This document shows, one piece after another, positions 44,126 to 54,774 of a DNA stretch of 64,000 nt; position 1 is the stretch's first letter, and the number at the start of each line of letters is the position of its first letter. The translations under genes and the position numbers were made by a program. Source of the stretch: Agrobacterium vitis (GTDB lineage Bacteria > Pseudomonadota > Alphaproteobacteria > Rhizobiales > Rhizobiaceae). The notes below the pieces were generated by a model. That model worked only from the letters and a program-made list of their open reading frames with translations, did not search any database and was not told the origin of the DNA. Location of the stretch: positions 251,388-315,387 of the forward strand of contig NZ_CP118262.1 in NCBI RefSeq assembly GCF_013337045.2. The letters are read 5' to 3'.

Positions 44126-44203
44126 GTTGCTAAGAGCGCCCGATGGGGCCGGCGCTCCCGACGAACCCATTGATTTCGTTCACAACCGGGAGAGAACTCC
44201 GCC

Positions 44204-47200
44204 GTGGCCGTCCCTCACTTCTCCGTCAGCATCGTCGCCCGTGGCTCTGGCCGCAGCGCCGTCCTGTCGGCGGCCTACCGGCACTGCGCCAAGATGGAGT
44301 TTGAGCGGGAAGCCCGGACGATCGATTACACGCGAAAGCAGGGGCTCCTGCATGAGGAGTTCGTGGTTCCTGCCGACGCGCCGGAATGGGTGCGCAGAAT
44401 GATTGCCGATCGCTCGGTCGCCGGGGCATCAGAGGCCTTCTGGAACAAGGTGGAGGGCTTCGAGAAACGATCCGACGCGCAACTCGCCAAGGACGTTACC
44501 ATTGCCCTGCCGCTCGAGTTAACTGCCGAGCAGAACATCGCGCTCATGCGCGACTTTGTGGTGGGCCACATCACCGCGCAGGGCATGGCCGCGGACTGGG
44601 TCTATCACGACGCCCCCGGCAATCCTCACGTCCACCTCATGACCACATTGCGCCCGCTGGCCGAAGACGGTTTCGGGTCGAAGAAGGTCGCGGTGCTCGA
44701 CCCGGATGGCAAGGCAATCCGAAATGATGCCGGCAAGATCGTCTACCAGCTGTGGGCCGGTAGTACTGAAGATTTCAATGCGTTTCGCGACGGCTGGTTT
44801 GCCTGCCAGAACAAACATCTGGCGCTCGCCGGGTTCGATATCCGCATCGACGGCCGTTCCTTCGAAAAGCAGGGTATCGACCTCGAGCCAACCATTCACC
44901 TCGGTGTCGGCGCCAAAGCCATCGAGCGCAAGGCCGAGAGATCTGACCACAAGTCGGAGACGACCCCGCCTCCCAAACTCGAACGCCTCGAGCTTCAGGA
45001 CGAGCGCCGCAGCGAGAACGCCCGCCGCATCCAGCGCCGTCCTGAAATCGTGCTCGACCTGATCATGCGGGAGAAGAGCGTCTTCGACGAACGCGACGTC
45101 GCGAAGGTCCTGTATCGCTATATCGACGATGCTGCGCTGTTCCAAAGTCTGATGGTCCGCATTCTGCAAAGTCCGGAAGCGCTTCGGCTCGAACGCGAGC
45201 GCATGAACTTTGCGACTGGTATTCGGGAACCCGCGAAGTATACGACGCGCGAGATGATCCGGCTTGAAGCCGAGATGGCCAATCGCGCGATCTGGCTCTC
45301 CGGCAGCACCTCCCATGGCGTCCGTGAGGCTGTGCTACACGCGACCTTTGCGCGCCATTCCCGTCTGTCGGATGAGCAGCGAATGGCGATCGAGCATGTC
45401 GCTGGGGCCGCGCGCATTGCCGCCGTCATCGGTCGCGCCGGCGCCGGCAAGACCACGATGATGAAGGCGGCACGCGAGGCGTGGGAAGGCGCCGGTTATC
45501 GCGTGGTCGGCGGAGCGTTGGCTGGCAAAGCCGCCGAAGGTTTGGAGAAGGAAGCGGGCATTGTTTCCCGCACGCTGTCGTCGTGGGAGCTTCGCTGGAA
45601 CGAGGGTCGCAACCAGCTCGACGACAAAAGTGTTTTCGTACTCGACGAAGCCGGCATGGTGTCGTCGCGGCAGATGGCGCTCGTCGTCGAAGCCGTAACC
45701 AAGGCCGGCGCCAAACTCGTCCTTGTCGGCGACCCGGAACAGCTTCAGCCGATCGAAGCCGGCGCCGCCTTCCGCGCTATCGCCGATCGCATAGGCTATG
45801 CCGAACTCGAAACGATCTATCGTCAGCGACAGCAGTGGATGCGCGACGCCTCACTTGATCTGGCGCGCGGTAACCTTGGCAAAGCAGTCGATGCCTATCG
45901 CGCACATGGACACGTGAGGGGATCGGACCTCAAGGCACAGGCGGTCGAAAGCCTGATCGCCGATTGGGATCGCGATTACGATCCTTCGAAGACCAGCCTG
46001 ATCCTCGCCCACCTTCGTCGCGATGTGCGGATGTTGAACGAGATGGCCCGTGCCAGACTTGTCGAACGTGGCGTCGTCGCAGACGGATTCGCGTTCAAGA
46101 CAGAGGACGGAATCCGTAGGTTCGCCATCGGCGACCAGATCGTGTTCCTGAAGAACGAGGGAAGCCTTGGCGTCAAGAACGGCATGCTGGCAAAGGTGCT
46201 TGAGGCCGCGCCTGGACGTATCGTCGCCGAGATCGGCGAAGGCGAACATCGTCGGCAGGTCACGGTCGAGCAGCGCTTCTACAACAATCTCGACCACGGC
46301 TATGCGACGACGATCCACAAGAGTCAGGGCGCGACCGTCGACCAGGTGAAGGTGCTTGCCTCCCTCTCGTTGGACCGGCATCTCACCTATGTGGCTATGA
46401 CTCGCCATCGTGAGGATCTCGCTGTCTACTACGGCAGTCGCTCCTTTGCGAAATCCGGCGGCCTCATCCCGATCCTGTCACGCCGGAACGCCAAGGAAAC
46501 GACGCTCGATTACGAGAAGACGTCTTTCTACGGCCAGGCGCTGCGCTTTGCAGAAGCGCGAGGCCTGCGCCTCATGAACGTGGCGCGCACGATCGCGCAC
46601 GATCGTCTCCAATGGGCCGCCCGGCAAAGCTCGAGGCTCGCCGATCTCGGCGCCCGTCTCGCCGCCATCGGTGCGACGCTCGGACTGGTCCGCGGTAGCA
46701 ACAAGCAATCCATTCCGGACACAATCAAGGAGGCCAAGCCCATGGTATCAGGCATCACCACTTATCCCAAATCGCTCGACCAGGCGGTCGAAGACAAGCT
46801 CGCCGCGGATCCCGGGCTCAAGAAGCAATGGGAGGACGTCTCGACCCGCTTCCAGTTCGTCTACTCCCAGCCGGAAGCTGCCTTCAAGGCGATCAATGTC
46901 GATAGCATGTTGAAGGACCAGTCGGTCGCGCAGTCCGCCCTGGTAAGGATTGCCGGCGAGCCAGAGAGCTTTGGCGCGCTCAAGGGCAAGACCGGTCTTC
47001 TCGCGAGCCGTGGCGACAAGCAGGACCGGGAAAAAGCGCTCGCCAATGTGCCGGCGCTCGTCCGAAATCTCGAGCGCTACCTTCGTGAGCGAGCCGAAGC
47101 CGAATTCAAACATGAGACGGAGGAGCGCGCGGTCCGGCTCAAGGTTTCGGTCGACATCCCGGCGCTCTCTGCAGCGGCCAAGCAAACGCTCGAGCGCGTC

Positions 47201-47533
47201 CGCGATGCGATCGATCGCAATGATTTGTCCGCTGGCCTCGAATATGCTCTGGCCGACAAGATGGTGAAGGCCGAACTCGAAGGTTTTGCCAAGGCTGTGT
47301 CCGAGCGCTTCGGAGAACGGACCTTCCTTCCTCTGGCTGCGAAAGACACGAGCGGTAAGACCTTCGAGACCGTCACATCGGGCATGACGGCCGGACAAAA
47401 GGCTGAGGTCAAGGCCGCGTGGAACTCCATGCGGACAGTCCAGCAGCTGGGCGCTCATGAACGAACGACCGAAGCTCTCAAACAGGCTGAGACAATGCGT
47501 CATACGAAGAGCCAAGGGCTCTCGCTCAAATGA
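44204..47533 (+). CDS. traA: Relaxase-helicase TraA (MobA/MobL-type, Ti family)
   Basis: 1109 residues, starting with GTG ([20 protein letters not shown]); GGGAGAG lies about ten bases upstream. The N-terminal relaxase has the metal-binding HVHLMTT (H142, H144) and early Tyr in AAYRHCAK. A TraI-like helicase follows, with Walker [10 protein letters not shown] at about 410 and [15 protein letters not shown]. TraA nicks oriT, stays attached to the 5' end and unwinds the transferred strand. It overlaps traF by four bases (ATGA). The full length and intact motifs indicate a functional relaxase. Confidence 0.96.
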   Translation: MAVPHFSVSIVARGSGRSAVLSAAYRHCAKMEFEREARTIDYTRKQGLLHEEFVVPADAPEWVRRMIADRSVAGASEAFWNKVEGFEKRSDAQLAKDVTIALPLELTAEQNIALMRDFVVGHITAQGMAADWVYHDAPGNPHVHLMTTLRPLAEDGFGSKKVAVLDPDGKAIRNDAGKIVYQLWAGSTEDFNAFRDGWFACQNKHLALAGFDIRIDGRSFEKQGIDLEPTIHLGVGAKAIERKAERSDHKSETTPPPKLERLELQDERRSENARRIQRRPEIVLDLIMREKSVFDERDVAKVLYRYIDDAALFQSLMVRILQSPEALRLERERMNFATGIREPAKYTTREMIRLEAEMANRAIWLSGSTSHGVREAVLHATFARHSRLSDEQRMAIEHVAGAARIAAVIGRAGAGKTTMMKAAREAWEGAGYRVVGGALAGKAAEGLEKEAGIVSRTLSSWELRWNEGRNQLDDKSVFVLDEAGMVSSRQMALVVEAVTKAGAKLVLVGDPEQLQPIEAGAAFRAIADRIGYAELETIYRQRQQWMRDASLDLARGNLGKAVDAYRAHGHVRGSDLKAQAVESLIADWDRDYDPSKTSLILAHLRRDVRMLNEMARARLVERGVVADGFAFKTEDGIRRFAIGDQIVFLKNEGSLGVKNGMLAKVLEAAPGRIVAEIGEGEHRRQVTVEQRFYNNLDHGYATTIHKSQGATVDQVKVLASLSLDRHLTYVAMTRHREDLAVYYGSRSFAKSGGLIPILSRRNAKETTLDYEKTSFYGQALRFAEARGLRLMNVARTIAHDRLQWAARQSSRLADLGARLAAIGATLGLVRGSNKQSIPDTIKEAKPMVSGITTYPKSLDQAVEDKLAADPGLKKQWEDVSTRFQFVYSQPEAAFKAINVDSMLKDQSVAQSALVRIAGEPESFGALKGKTGLLASRGDKQDREKALANVPALVRNLERYLRERAEAEFKHETEERAVRLKVSVDIPALSAAAKQTLERVRDAIDRNDLSAGLEYALADKMVKAELEGFAKAVSERFGERTFLPLAAKDTSGKTFETVTSGMTAGQKAEVKAAWNSMRTVQQLGAHERTTEALKQAETMRHTKSQGLSLK

Positions 47534-48096
47534 CGGCGGGAACTGAAACGCTCCGGTCGATGACAGCTCAGCAACGACGAGCGGCAGGTATCATCTCGGT
47601 GGTCGCATTGGTTACCGTAGTGACGATTAGCATTGCCGTCACCGGCGGCTACCGCATCAATCTGACTCCGAGCGAGCCCCTCGGCCTGTGGCGCATTATC
47701 CCGCTTCATCGACCGGCAGCAGTCGACGACCTCCTGTTCGTCTGCCCACCGGAAACGGCGGCGATGCGGGCAGCGAGGGCACGAGGTTATTTCCGTTCTG
47801 GTTCCTGCCCGGACGGCGTCGCACCTTTGATCAAGACAGTGATCGCCGTTGCAGGACAGCATGTCGAAATCGGCGACACCGTGAGCGTGGACGGAAGGAA
47901 GGTCCCCTTCTCAGACCTCGCTTTGCGCGATGGAAAAGGGCGGCCGTTGACGCCCTTTCCGAACGGCATCGTACCGCCGGGATATGTCTTCCTGCATTCC
48001 GCATTCCGCGGCTCTTACGATTCCCGATACTTCGGTCCGTTGCCCGCGTCCGGTGTTCTTGGACTGGCGCAGGAGGTCCTCACCTATGCGCCATGA
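47530..48096 (+). CDS. traF: Conjugal transfer signal peptidase TraF
   Basis: 188 residues. One N-terminal membrane segment ([18 protein letters not shown]) is followed by the S26 catalytic site [11 protein letters not shown] (Ser48) and the Lys region [12 protein letters not shown] (Lys102). TraF processes and cyclises the pilin TrbC in related systems. The start codon overlaps the traA stop (ATGA) and the end overlaps the traB start, so translation is coupled. Confidence 0.94.
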   Translation: MTAGTETLRSMTAQQRRAAGIISVVALVTVVTISIAVTGGYRINLTPSEPLGLWRIIPLHRPAAVDDLLFVCPPETAAMRAARARGYFRSGSCPDGVAPLIKTVIAVAGQHVEIGDTVSVDGRKVPFSDLALRDGKGRPLTPFPNGIVPPGYVFLHSAFRGSYDSRYFGPLPASGVLGLAQEVLTYAP

Positions 48097-49252
48097 ATAT
48101 CTTCGGGCGACGGCGCTGATATTCACTTCCATCGCGATCGGCGTGGCGGGCTGGAGCGGGCATGCGTTGCTTCTACCCGTTGCGCTCGGATTTCCGGTTC
48201 TTTGGTCAATCGCGCGAACGAGATCAGTGGCGGCACTTGTGTCCGCCGGATATTTCTTGGCGGCGTCGCGAGGTCTGCCACAGGGCGTTGCCGCCTTCTA
48301 CTCGTCCGATATCTGGCCGGGCTTGTTGCTCTGGCTGTGCGCGTCTTTGAGCTTTGTCATGGTGCATGCCGTGCTCTGGACGATGAACGGGCCCATGCGT
48401 CCGTTTCGCTATCTAGTCGCGGCAGGCGTCATGGCCATCCCGCCATTCGGCATCACGGGCTGGGCACATCCCGTGACAGCCGCGGGTGTTCTGTTTCCGG
48501 GATTGGGATGGTGGGGGCTTGGACTTATGACAGCGGGCCTTGCGGGCCTCGTAACCCGCATCTGGCCAGCTGTCGCCATCACCTTGACTGGGTTTTGGCT
48601 GTGGTCCGCCGCGTCGTGGACCGAGCCGAGTTTACCCAATGGCTGGCGCGGTGTCGACCTCGAATTGGGCGCTTCGCTTGGTCGGGACGCCGGTCTTCAC
48701 CGCCAGCGTGACCTGATCGCAACGGTGCGTGGCGCCGCCAACGGTGGCGCCCGCTTTGTGGCGCTGCCGGAAGGTGCGCTTGGTTTCTGGACACCGACCG
48801 TGGCGCGGCTTTGGACGAGGACGTCAGGCGATACCGATGCAACGGTCATCGCCGGCGCAACGATGCTCGATGCCACCGGTTATGACAATGTCCTCGTCGC
48901 GATCGACAGGAATGGTGGAAGCAGCATCCTCTATCGCGAACGCATGCCCGTCCCCGGCTCGATGTGGCAGCCCTGGCGTTTCTTGTTCGGGGAGAGTGGT
49001 GGTGCCAGGGCGGATTTCTTTGCGAACCCGGTCGTCCCGATTGGTGCCAGCCAAGTAGCGCCGCTGATTTGCTACGAGCAACTGATCGTCTGGCCCGTCC
49101 TTCAGTCGATGCTGCACGATCCGGAGTTCATCATTGCCGTCGGAAACGGCTGGTGGGCCAAAGGAACCTCAATCGTCGCGATCCAACGGACTGCTGCCAC
49201 GGCGTGGGCGAATCTGTTCGGAAAACCGCTTGTTATTGCCTTCAACACCTGA
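48086..49252 (+). CDS. traB: Conjugal transfer protein TraB (nitrilase-fold membrane protein)
   Basis: 388 residues from [19 protein letters not shown] lies nine bases upstream, and an open frame to 47984 lies within traF. Five to six N-terminal membrane segments precede a C-N hydrolase domain resembling apolipoprotein N-acyltransferase: [14 protein letters not shown] (Glu), RERMPVPG (Lys replaced by Arg) and APLICYEQL (Cys). TraB raises conjugation efficiency in Ti plasmids; its chemistry is unknown. Confidence 0.93.
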   Translation: MRHEYLRATALIFTSIAIGVAGWSGHALLLPVALGFPVLWSIARTRSVAALVSAGYFLAASRGLPQGVAAFYSSDIWPGLLLWLCASLSFVMVHAVLWTMNGPMRPFRYLVAAGVMAIPPFGITGWAHPVTAAGVLFPGLGWWGLGLMTAGLAGLVTRIWPAVAITLTGFWLWSAASWTEPSLPNGWRGVDLELGASLGRDAGLHRQRDLIATVRGAANGGARFVALPEGALGFWTPTVARLWTRTSGDTDATVIAGATMLDATGYDNVLVAIDRNGGSSILYRERMPVPGSMWQPWRFLFGESGGARADFFANPVVPIGASQVAPLICYEQLIVWPVLQSMLHDPEFIIAVGNGWWAKGTSIVAIQRTAATAWANLFGKPLVIAFNT

Positions 49253-49268
49253 GTCCTCAGGAGACACC

Positions 49269-49874
49269 ATGATCGACACGGCCCTGATAAAAGAATGCGC
49301 AGACCCTTCTCTCAAGCCAGCGGTCGTCGAGCAGTTCGTGATCGCAGCGGGCTCGGATGATCCCTTTGCCGTCACCGTCAAATCCGGCGGCCGGCTGATC
49401 CTCATTCCGAAAGCGGCATCGGCCGAGGAGGCGATGGCGATCGTGCGCCAATATGCCGGCCAGGCCGTCGTTCGCGTTGGGCTGACGCAGTTCCCCGCTG
49501 GGGTTGGAGTGAGGGAAGCGACCGAATTGAAGCCCGATTTGGTCGATCCCTGCCAGAACCTTCGCAAAGGCACCGCGATGTTCGCCAAGGTCCTCAGGAT
49601 CGTCGCGAAATGGTATGGCAACCCGACGAGCAAAGACGTCTTTCCGCAAATTTTCGAGGATGCGGTCTACGCATGGAAGACGGGCGAGTTCGAGGGCGTG
49701 AGCGTGTTTCAGGCGGAGGATCCCGGAACGCCGCTTAATGTTCCGCAGCAAAGTGTAGAGAAAATCCCCGCCGAGGAGGATGACGCCGAGGCCAACACAA
49801 GAGAGAAACAGCCAGAGGCGGAGCAGGATGCAGGCATACGGATCGATCTGTCGCGCATTGGCGGTCAGCAATAG
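49269..49874 (+). CDS. traH: Conjugal transfer protein TraH
   Basis: 201 residues from MIDTALIKECADPSLKPAVV with AGGAGACACC upstream. GSDDPFAVTVKSGGRLILIPKAASAEEAMAIVRQYAGQAVVRVG and LRIVAKWYGNPTSKDVFPQIFEDAVYAWKTGEF are typical of rhizobial TraH, a soluble protein of unclear role. The C-terminus is acidic and low-complexity. It closes the traAFBH operon and is the last backbone gene before the Fic insertion. Confidence 0.92.
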   Translation: MIDTALIKECADPSLKPAVVEQFVIAAGSDDPFAVTVKSGGRLILIPKAASAEEAMAIVRQYAGQAVVRVGLTQFPAGVGVREATELKPDLVDPCQNLRKGTAMFAKVLRIVAKWYGNPTSKDVFPQIFEDAVYAWKTGEFEGVSVFQAEDPGTPLNVPQQSVEKIPAEEDDAEANTREKQPEAEQDAGIRIDLSRIGGQQ

Positions 49875-49912
49875 AATTGAGTTCGCCTCGCCTTGCGAAA
49901 GGGTTCTCATCA

Positions 49913-50143
49913 ATGCGGAATATTAGTTTGAGTCCAAAGCATGAAATTAGTGTGAGTCAAACACGTAAAACAAGTGCGATTCAGAAACGTGAAATTAGTG
50001 TGACTCCAATGCAAGATGTTAGTGTTTGTCAAACGCGTCAAATTAGTGCAACTACAAAGAACGGTCCACTGCTCACACGGCGTCGCCGGAGGCCAACATG
50101 GCGAAACCCAACGAACTTCTCGCGGCGTCCCTGGCTGAACTGA
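49913..50143 (+). CDS. Repeat-built small ORF overlapping the fic start
   Basis: 76 residues from ATG at 49913, with GAAAGGG about eight bases upstream. A TTG further upstream at 49877 keeps the same frame. After MRN come six consecutive 8-residue units (consensus ISVSQTRE, encoded by 24-bp repeats), then a basic Arg-rich tail. The ORF overlaps fic by 46 bp in another frame, a layout seen for antitoxins of class I Fic pairs. The diagnostic S/T-x3-E-G/N motif is absent: repeat 1 has S-P-K-H-E, but Ile follows. No family recognised. It may be a real repeat protein, an antitoxin candidate, or a chance frame through DNA repeats. Confidence 0.4.
   Translation: MRNISLSPKHEISVSQTRKTSAIQKREISVTPMQDVSVCQTRQISATTKNGPLLTRRRRRPTWRNPTNFSRRPWLN
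49922..50065. repeat. Six tandem 24-bp degenerate repeats upstream of fic
   Basis: Units begin at 49922, 49946, 49970, 49994, 50018 and 50042; consensus ATTAGTGTGAGTCAAA followed by CRTGAA-like ends. AGT at bases 4-6 is invariant. The tract is much more AT-rich than its neighbours and ends 32 bp before the fic start. It can be read as an in-frame protein repeat or as an array of binding sites. Confidence 0.85.
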
Positions 50144-51663
50144 GGGGAGTGACGCAAAACGGCACCCGATCAGTGGTGAAATCCGAAGAGCTCAGCCGTG
50201 TCCACCGGGAACGACTACAGAGCAACGGGTTCCTCGAAGAAATCATGAAAGGCTGGCTGGCGGTGAACTCGCGGCCGTCCGCCAGCAACAGAATCGATGC
50301 TGCCTGGAGCACCGTCTACTGGGAGTTTGTTGCGAAGTATCTCGAAGACCGCTTCGCCAATGAATGGCGGCTCTCCGCGGAGGCATCCGTGGCTCTTTGG
50401 TCCGAAAACCATTCCATTCCCGGACAGGTTATCGTCAGAAGCCCAAAGGCAAACAATCAACTTGTGACACTACCGAGCAATACGTCGCTTTATCTGCTGC
50501 GCTCAAGGGAAAACGAGCCAGCTGTGGCGAGAGAACGATTGAGATTGATGCCGATTGAAGAGGCGATCTGCACTCTGTCGCCGGAGTCGTGGAGGACCTC
50601 AGCGACCGATGTTATCGCCGTCATTGGCTCAATCCGCGGAACAAACACGCTGCTCCAATACCTCCTGGACGGAGGTCGAAGCCACGTTGGCGGTCGCATC
50701 GCGGGAGCCCTACGCCATCTCGGCAGGAATGGGGACGCGGACACGATCATCAAGACCCTGGAATCTGCGGGCTACAATCCGCACGAGGACAATCCTTTTG
50801 ACCCGGCAGTCGATCTGATCACGCTGGACGCGCGACGAACTCAGGCGCCATCCGCCACCCGGATCAAAAACCTCTGGGCGAAAATGGGGAAAGACGCCGT
50901 CGATCACATTGGTTTCGAGCAGGTACATATCAACGACCGGGACGGATATATCACGGATATCGACGAGCGTTATGTGGCAGACGCCCTCAATTCCCTTTCC
51001 ATCGAGGGCTACGAGGTTTCCGAAGAACTGATCCGGAGGGTGCAGGACGGTCAATGGGAGCCGGATGCGGATGCTCGGGATTACGAAACAAAGAACGCGC
51101 TTGCCGCCAAAGGGTACAGACTGGCCTTCGAGGAGGTTCGCGACGACATCAAAAAGATTCTTGATGGGACACCCACCGGCGAATTGCTGGAGGCCAGGCA
51201 CCAAGACTGGTTCCGCGCCATGTTTAGCCCTTCCGTCACCGCTGGCATCGTCAAGGCACACCAACTCGCGGGTTACCGATCACACAACGTATATTTGAGA
51301 GGTTCTTCGCACGTTCCTTTGCCGCCCCACGCGATTGCCGACGCCATGGATGCTCTGTTTCAAAGCATTTCGGAGGAACCCGACGCGCGCGTGAAGGCAA
51401 TCGTCGCTCCGTTCCTGTTCACCTACATCCATCCTTTTCCAGACGGAAACGGGCGAACGGCCCGGTTTATTATGAATGCACTTCTTGCGGAGTGCGGAGC
51501 GCCGTGGACGGTTATTCCTGTGGCGCGCCGTGACGAGTACATGAATGCCCTGGAAGAGGCGAGCGGGCACGAAAACATCGTGCCGCTGACGAAATTTGTG
51601 TCGGAGCTTGTCAACGCGCCACCGCCTTCCACAGAAGCGGGTGCCAGTCTCAAAAATACCTAG
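50098..51663 (+). CDS. Fic-domain protein with AbiEi-like N-terminus
   Basis: 521 residues; GGAGG five bases before the ATG. The complete Fic motif HPFPDGNGRTAR is at 445-456, so AMPylation or related nucleotidyl transfer chemistry should be possible. The N-terminal third (GFLEEIMKGWLAVNS, WEFVAKYLEDRFANEWRLSAE, PGQVIVRSPKANNQ) resembles the winged-helix/AbiEi-type region of a known large Fic subgroup (recognition from memory). I found no internal inhibitory S/T-x3-E-G/N motif. It is inserted between traH and traM and converges on an Xre regulator. It could be a toxin-antitoxin/defence element or a modifier of host or transfer proteins. Confidence 0.85.
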   Translation: MAKPNELLAASLAELRGVTQNGTRSVVKSEELSRVHRERLQSNGFLEEIMKGWLAVNSRPSASNRIDAAWSTVYWEFVAKYLEDRFANEWRLSAEASVALWSENHSIPGQVIVRSPKANNQLVTLPSNTSLYLLRSRENEPAVARERLRLMPIEEAICTLSPESWRTSATDVIAVIGSIRGTNTLLQYLLDGGRSHVGGRIAGALRHLGRNGDADTIIKTLESAGYNPHEDNPFDPAVDLITLDARRTQAPSATRIKNLWAKMGKDAVDHIGFEQVHINDRDGYITDIDERYVADALNSLSIEGYEVSEELIRRVQDGQWEPDADARDYETKNALAAKGYRLAFEEVRDDIKKILDGTPTGELLEARHQDWFRAMFSPSVTAGIVKAHQLAGYRSHNVYLRGSSHVPLPPHAIADAMDALFQSISEEPDARVKAIVAPFLFTYIHPFPDGNGRTARFIMNALLAECGAPWTVIPVARRDEYMNALEEASGHENIVPLTKFVSELVNAPPPSTEAGASLKNT

Positions 51664-51688
51664 AGAAAAATGTATATGTGGGCTGCTT

Positions 51689-51721
51689 GGTGCCGTGTCT
51701 CTTAAGACGGGACGTGGCACC
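51689..51721. terminator. Stem-loop between fic and the Xre gene
   Basis: GGTGCC pairs with GGCACC around an inner GTCT/AGAC hairpin, in the 61-bp gap between two convergent stops. It can serve both directions; T-runs are weak. Confidence 0.5.
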
Positions 51722-51724
51722 GCG

Positions 51725-51955
51725 CTAAGAGCCGATGCGCATGTCGTTTGTTCGCGTCACTAGCTCCGCGGGTTCGACACTTAGCGCCTGCGCCATCTGG
51801 CCGAGGACTGTGACCGTCGCAGACATTTCGGCGCGTTCGATTGCCCCAACGTGCCGCACGCTCAGGCCCGTTCTGTGCGCGAGTTCCTCTTGCGTCAACT
51901 TTTGAGCATGACGTATTCGACGCAGATTGATCGCCATGACCTCTTTGAGATCCAT
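51725..51955 (-). CDS. Small Xre-family repressor (C-protein-like)
   Basis: 76 residues from MDLKEVMAINLRRIRHAQKL; the open frame to 52066 runs through its operator. It is essentially one HTH_3 domain: LTQEELAHRTGLSVRHVGAIERAEMSATVTVLGQMAQAL. This size and layout match controller proteins of restriction-modification systems and small plasmid repressors. No restriction or methyltransferase gene is adjacent. A tandem palindromic operator lies directly upstream, so autoregulation is likely. It may also affect the divergent traM. Confidence 0.8.
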   Translation of the reverse strand: MDLKEVMAINLRRIRHAQKLTQEELAHRTGLSVRHVGAIERAEMSATVTVLGQMAQALSVEPAELVTRTNDMRIGS

Positions 51956-51976
51956 GACGAGAGCGGAGCCTGAAAA

Positions 51977-52005
51977 GGAACTATTATTCCAGGAACTATA
52001 GTTCC
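51977..52005. promoter_or_regulatory. Tandem palindromic operator of the Xre gene
   Basis: GGAACTATTATTCC (51977-51990) and the perfect palindrome GGAACTATAGTTCC (51992-52005) are separated by one base, giving a 15-bp period. They start 22 bp upstream of the Xre start codon. The layout closely resembles the C-boxes bound by restriction-modification controller proteins, in which a strong and a weak site give activation then repression. Confidence 0.7.
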
Positions 52006-52166
52006 GATTCGACGTAGCACATGATATTGCTAATCCGGCTTGCCGCTCGCACCATGGGACGGCCAAAGGAGCTTATGAGAGACACATCCAGCATTATCGC
52101 CTAAACGGCTGTTGCTCGCAGGGTTTTCGTTCTAAGCGTTCAGGTGATGAAAAGGGAGGGAAACGG

Positions 52167-52490
52167 GTGAACGACGTGAACTCGTCTGAGACCAACGACG
52201 AAACAAGAAAACGCCGATCCTGTTTCGATTCTATGGAGAAGTCAGAACTGGAGGCTCTGGCGATCGCTGCGATCAAAGAGCACCGCAGGCTTATTGTTGC
52301 CGACGAAGCTGTCTACGAAGAGTGGACCCGCGCATCATCTGATCCGGCGGTGTCGAGCGCCATACTCGAAAGCTTGCAGCGAGAATATACCGCGCGCCAA
52401 GACAAGTCCGCAGCTCAGCAGGAAGAACTTTCGGAAATCATCGATGCGCTCGGCTACGTCCCTGACGTTCCCCCGGATGCCGATGATTGA
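52167..52490 (+). CDS. traM: TraR antiactivator TraM
   Basis: 107 residues with a GTG start; GGGAGGG lies seven bases upstream. SCFDSMEKSELEALAIAAIKEHRRLIVADEAVYEEWTRA and the helical C-terminus match TraM of Ti and rhizobial plasmids, which binds TraR and blocks DNA binding until enough autoinducer is present. It converges on traR with two bases between stops, a compact module for quorum control of transfer. Confidence 0.92.
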   Translation: MNDVNSSETNDETRKRRSCFDSMEKSELEALAIAAIKEHRRLIVADEAVYEEWTRASSDPAVSSAILESLQREYTARQDKSAAQQEELSEIIDALGYVPDVPPDADD

Positions 52491-52492
52491 CG

Positions 52493-53239
<747 letters not shown>

Positions 53240-53467
53240 CTATTCGCGTCGCAAGATTTTGAGAAGTGCTGTGGCTGCCAAGAGACTGGTTTGTTGCCGC
53301 GGCAGCGCACCCGCCTTGGGCGCGAAGCGTACTCAGGATCGTTGCGCCGCTTAGATTTACTCAGCTTCTGCGAGTATTCCAAGCCCCAAAGACATAAAAC
53401 ATGACAATTTGTTACTGGTTTATTGCCGCACCGATCCGGACTCGGAATGCCTGGCGAACGACGCGAC

Positions 53468-54763
53468 TTAACCCCGATAGTTTGACGGGAAAATAATGTC
53501 CTGATCGACCAGGACGTTGAACTTGTACCCCGGACGGATGTTAATCGTTGGCTGAACGTTCAGATTTTTCGATATGGTCTCTTCCGCAACGCGACCGAAG
53601 CTTTCGGCAAAATTTCGCCGTGCTGCGTCGGAGGCTGTATCCTGCGTCGCCAGCGTTGAACTCTGAGGCATCGACATATCGATCCCGGTTCCGATCAATG
53701 CCACCAGCGCTGCTGAGCCGAAAGTCCTCCACAGATGGCGGTCGACCTTGTCGCGGAAGCCGCCATATCCTTCGGCATCCGTGCCGGCCATGCCGCCGAT
53801 CTGCAGAGTAGAACCATTCGGGAAAATAAGGTCCGTCCAAACCACAAGAACCCGTTCCTGGCCAAACGATACCTTGGAATCGTAGCGGCCGAACAGCTTT
53901 GCACCTTGCGGGATGAGAAGCCGGTAGCCAGTGGCACTGTCATAGACATTCTGGCTTACCTGAGCGGTAATGCGTCCCGGCAGGTCAGAATTTAGTCCGG
54001 TGATCAAAGTAGCGGGAATGACCGAGCCTCGCTTCAATTCATAAGGTGACATCTGTGGAATGACCTGATTTGGCAGGTACCCGAGATCCTTGATGTCCTG
54101 ATTGAAGAAATCCTCCTTCGTTCCTTGACCATTCTGGTCGACGTTCTGTCCCATCAAGCCGGATTGCAGGGCCGCAGCATATAGATCGGACGTGCTGTTC
54201 GCTGCTATGGTGGTTGGCTGTCGACCGGCGTCATTCTTGGTATTCGCGGGAGTCTCAATATCCGAGACGTCAACCTTCAGCGGCGAATCGAGTGCCGTTG
54301 CACGAGCCTGAAGGCGGGCCATGCGTTGGCGCTGCGCCTCGCGCATATATTGTTCGTCCTGCTCTCGCTTCAGGCGAGCCTTCCACTCCTCCTCAGATTC
54401 CAGCATTCGCCGACGGTCTGGTCGCTCAATTGGTTGGCGCTCAATGACCGGTTCCTGCTTCTCCGTTTTTTCCACCACGACAGGTGTTGGCTGGAACACC
54501 TCCTGTTTTTCCGGCTCACCGATAATGCCATCGGTGACGCCCCGCTTGAGTTGATCCCCGAAACTCGTCGCCGGGCTGTTCGAAGCGTCATCGATATTGC
54601 CACGATTGAAGGAAAGTCCTCGCAGTGACAGACCAATCACGACAACCCCGATAAACACGACAGTGACAATGATTGCTATTATGATCGGCAAGCGGTTGAG
54701 CCGCCGCATGCCATTCTGTTCGTCTGCTTGGCTTGACGTGCCGAGTTGGAGAGATTGGGCCAT
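53468..54763 (-). CDS. trbI: Mating-pair formation protein TrbI (VirB10 homologue)
   Basis: 431 residues. One N-terminal membrane segment (LPIIIAIIVTVVFIGVVVIGL) precedes a Pro/Glu-rich periplasmic stalk and the conserved TrbI/VirB10 C-terminal domain (SPYELKRGSVIPATLITGLNSDLPG, YRLLIPQGAKLFGRYDSKV). It spans both membranes in the core complex together with TrbG and TrbH. Last gene of the leftward traI-trb operon. Confidence 0.96.
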   Translation of the reverse strand: MAQSLQLGTSSQADEQNGMRRLNRLPIIIAIIVTVVFIGVVVIGLSLRGLSFNRGNIDDASNSPATSFGDQLKRGVTDGIIGEPEKQEVFQPTPVVVEKTEKQEPVIERQPIERPDRRRMLESEEEWKARLKREQDEQYMREAQRQRMARLQARATALDSPLKVDVSDIETPANTKNDAGRQPTTIAANSTSDLYAAALQSGLMGQNVDQNGQGTKEDFFNQDIKDLGYLPNQVIPQMSPYELKRGSVIPATLITGLNSDLPGRITAQVSQNVYDSATGYRLLIPQGAKLFGRYDSKVSFGQERVLVVWTDLIFPNGSTLQIGGMAGTDAEGYGGFRDKVDRHLWRTFGSAALVALIGTGIDMSMPQSSTLATQDTASDAARRNFAESFGRVAEETISKNLNVQPTINIRPGYKFNVLVDQDIIFPSNYRG

Positions 54764-54774
54764 CTTGAACTCCG

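Noticed and set aside
49922..50065. CRISPR-like array
   Set aside because: Units are directly adjacent at 24 bp with no spacers, and they are degenerate; there are no cas genes.
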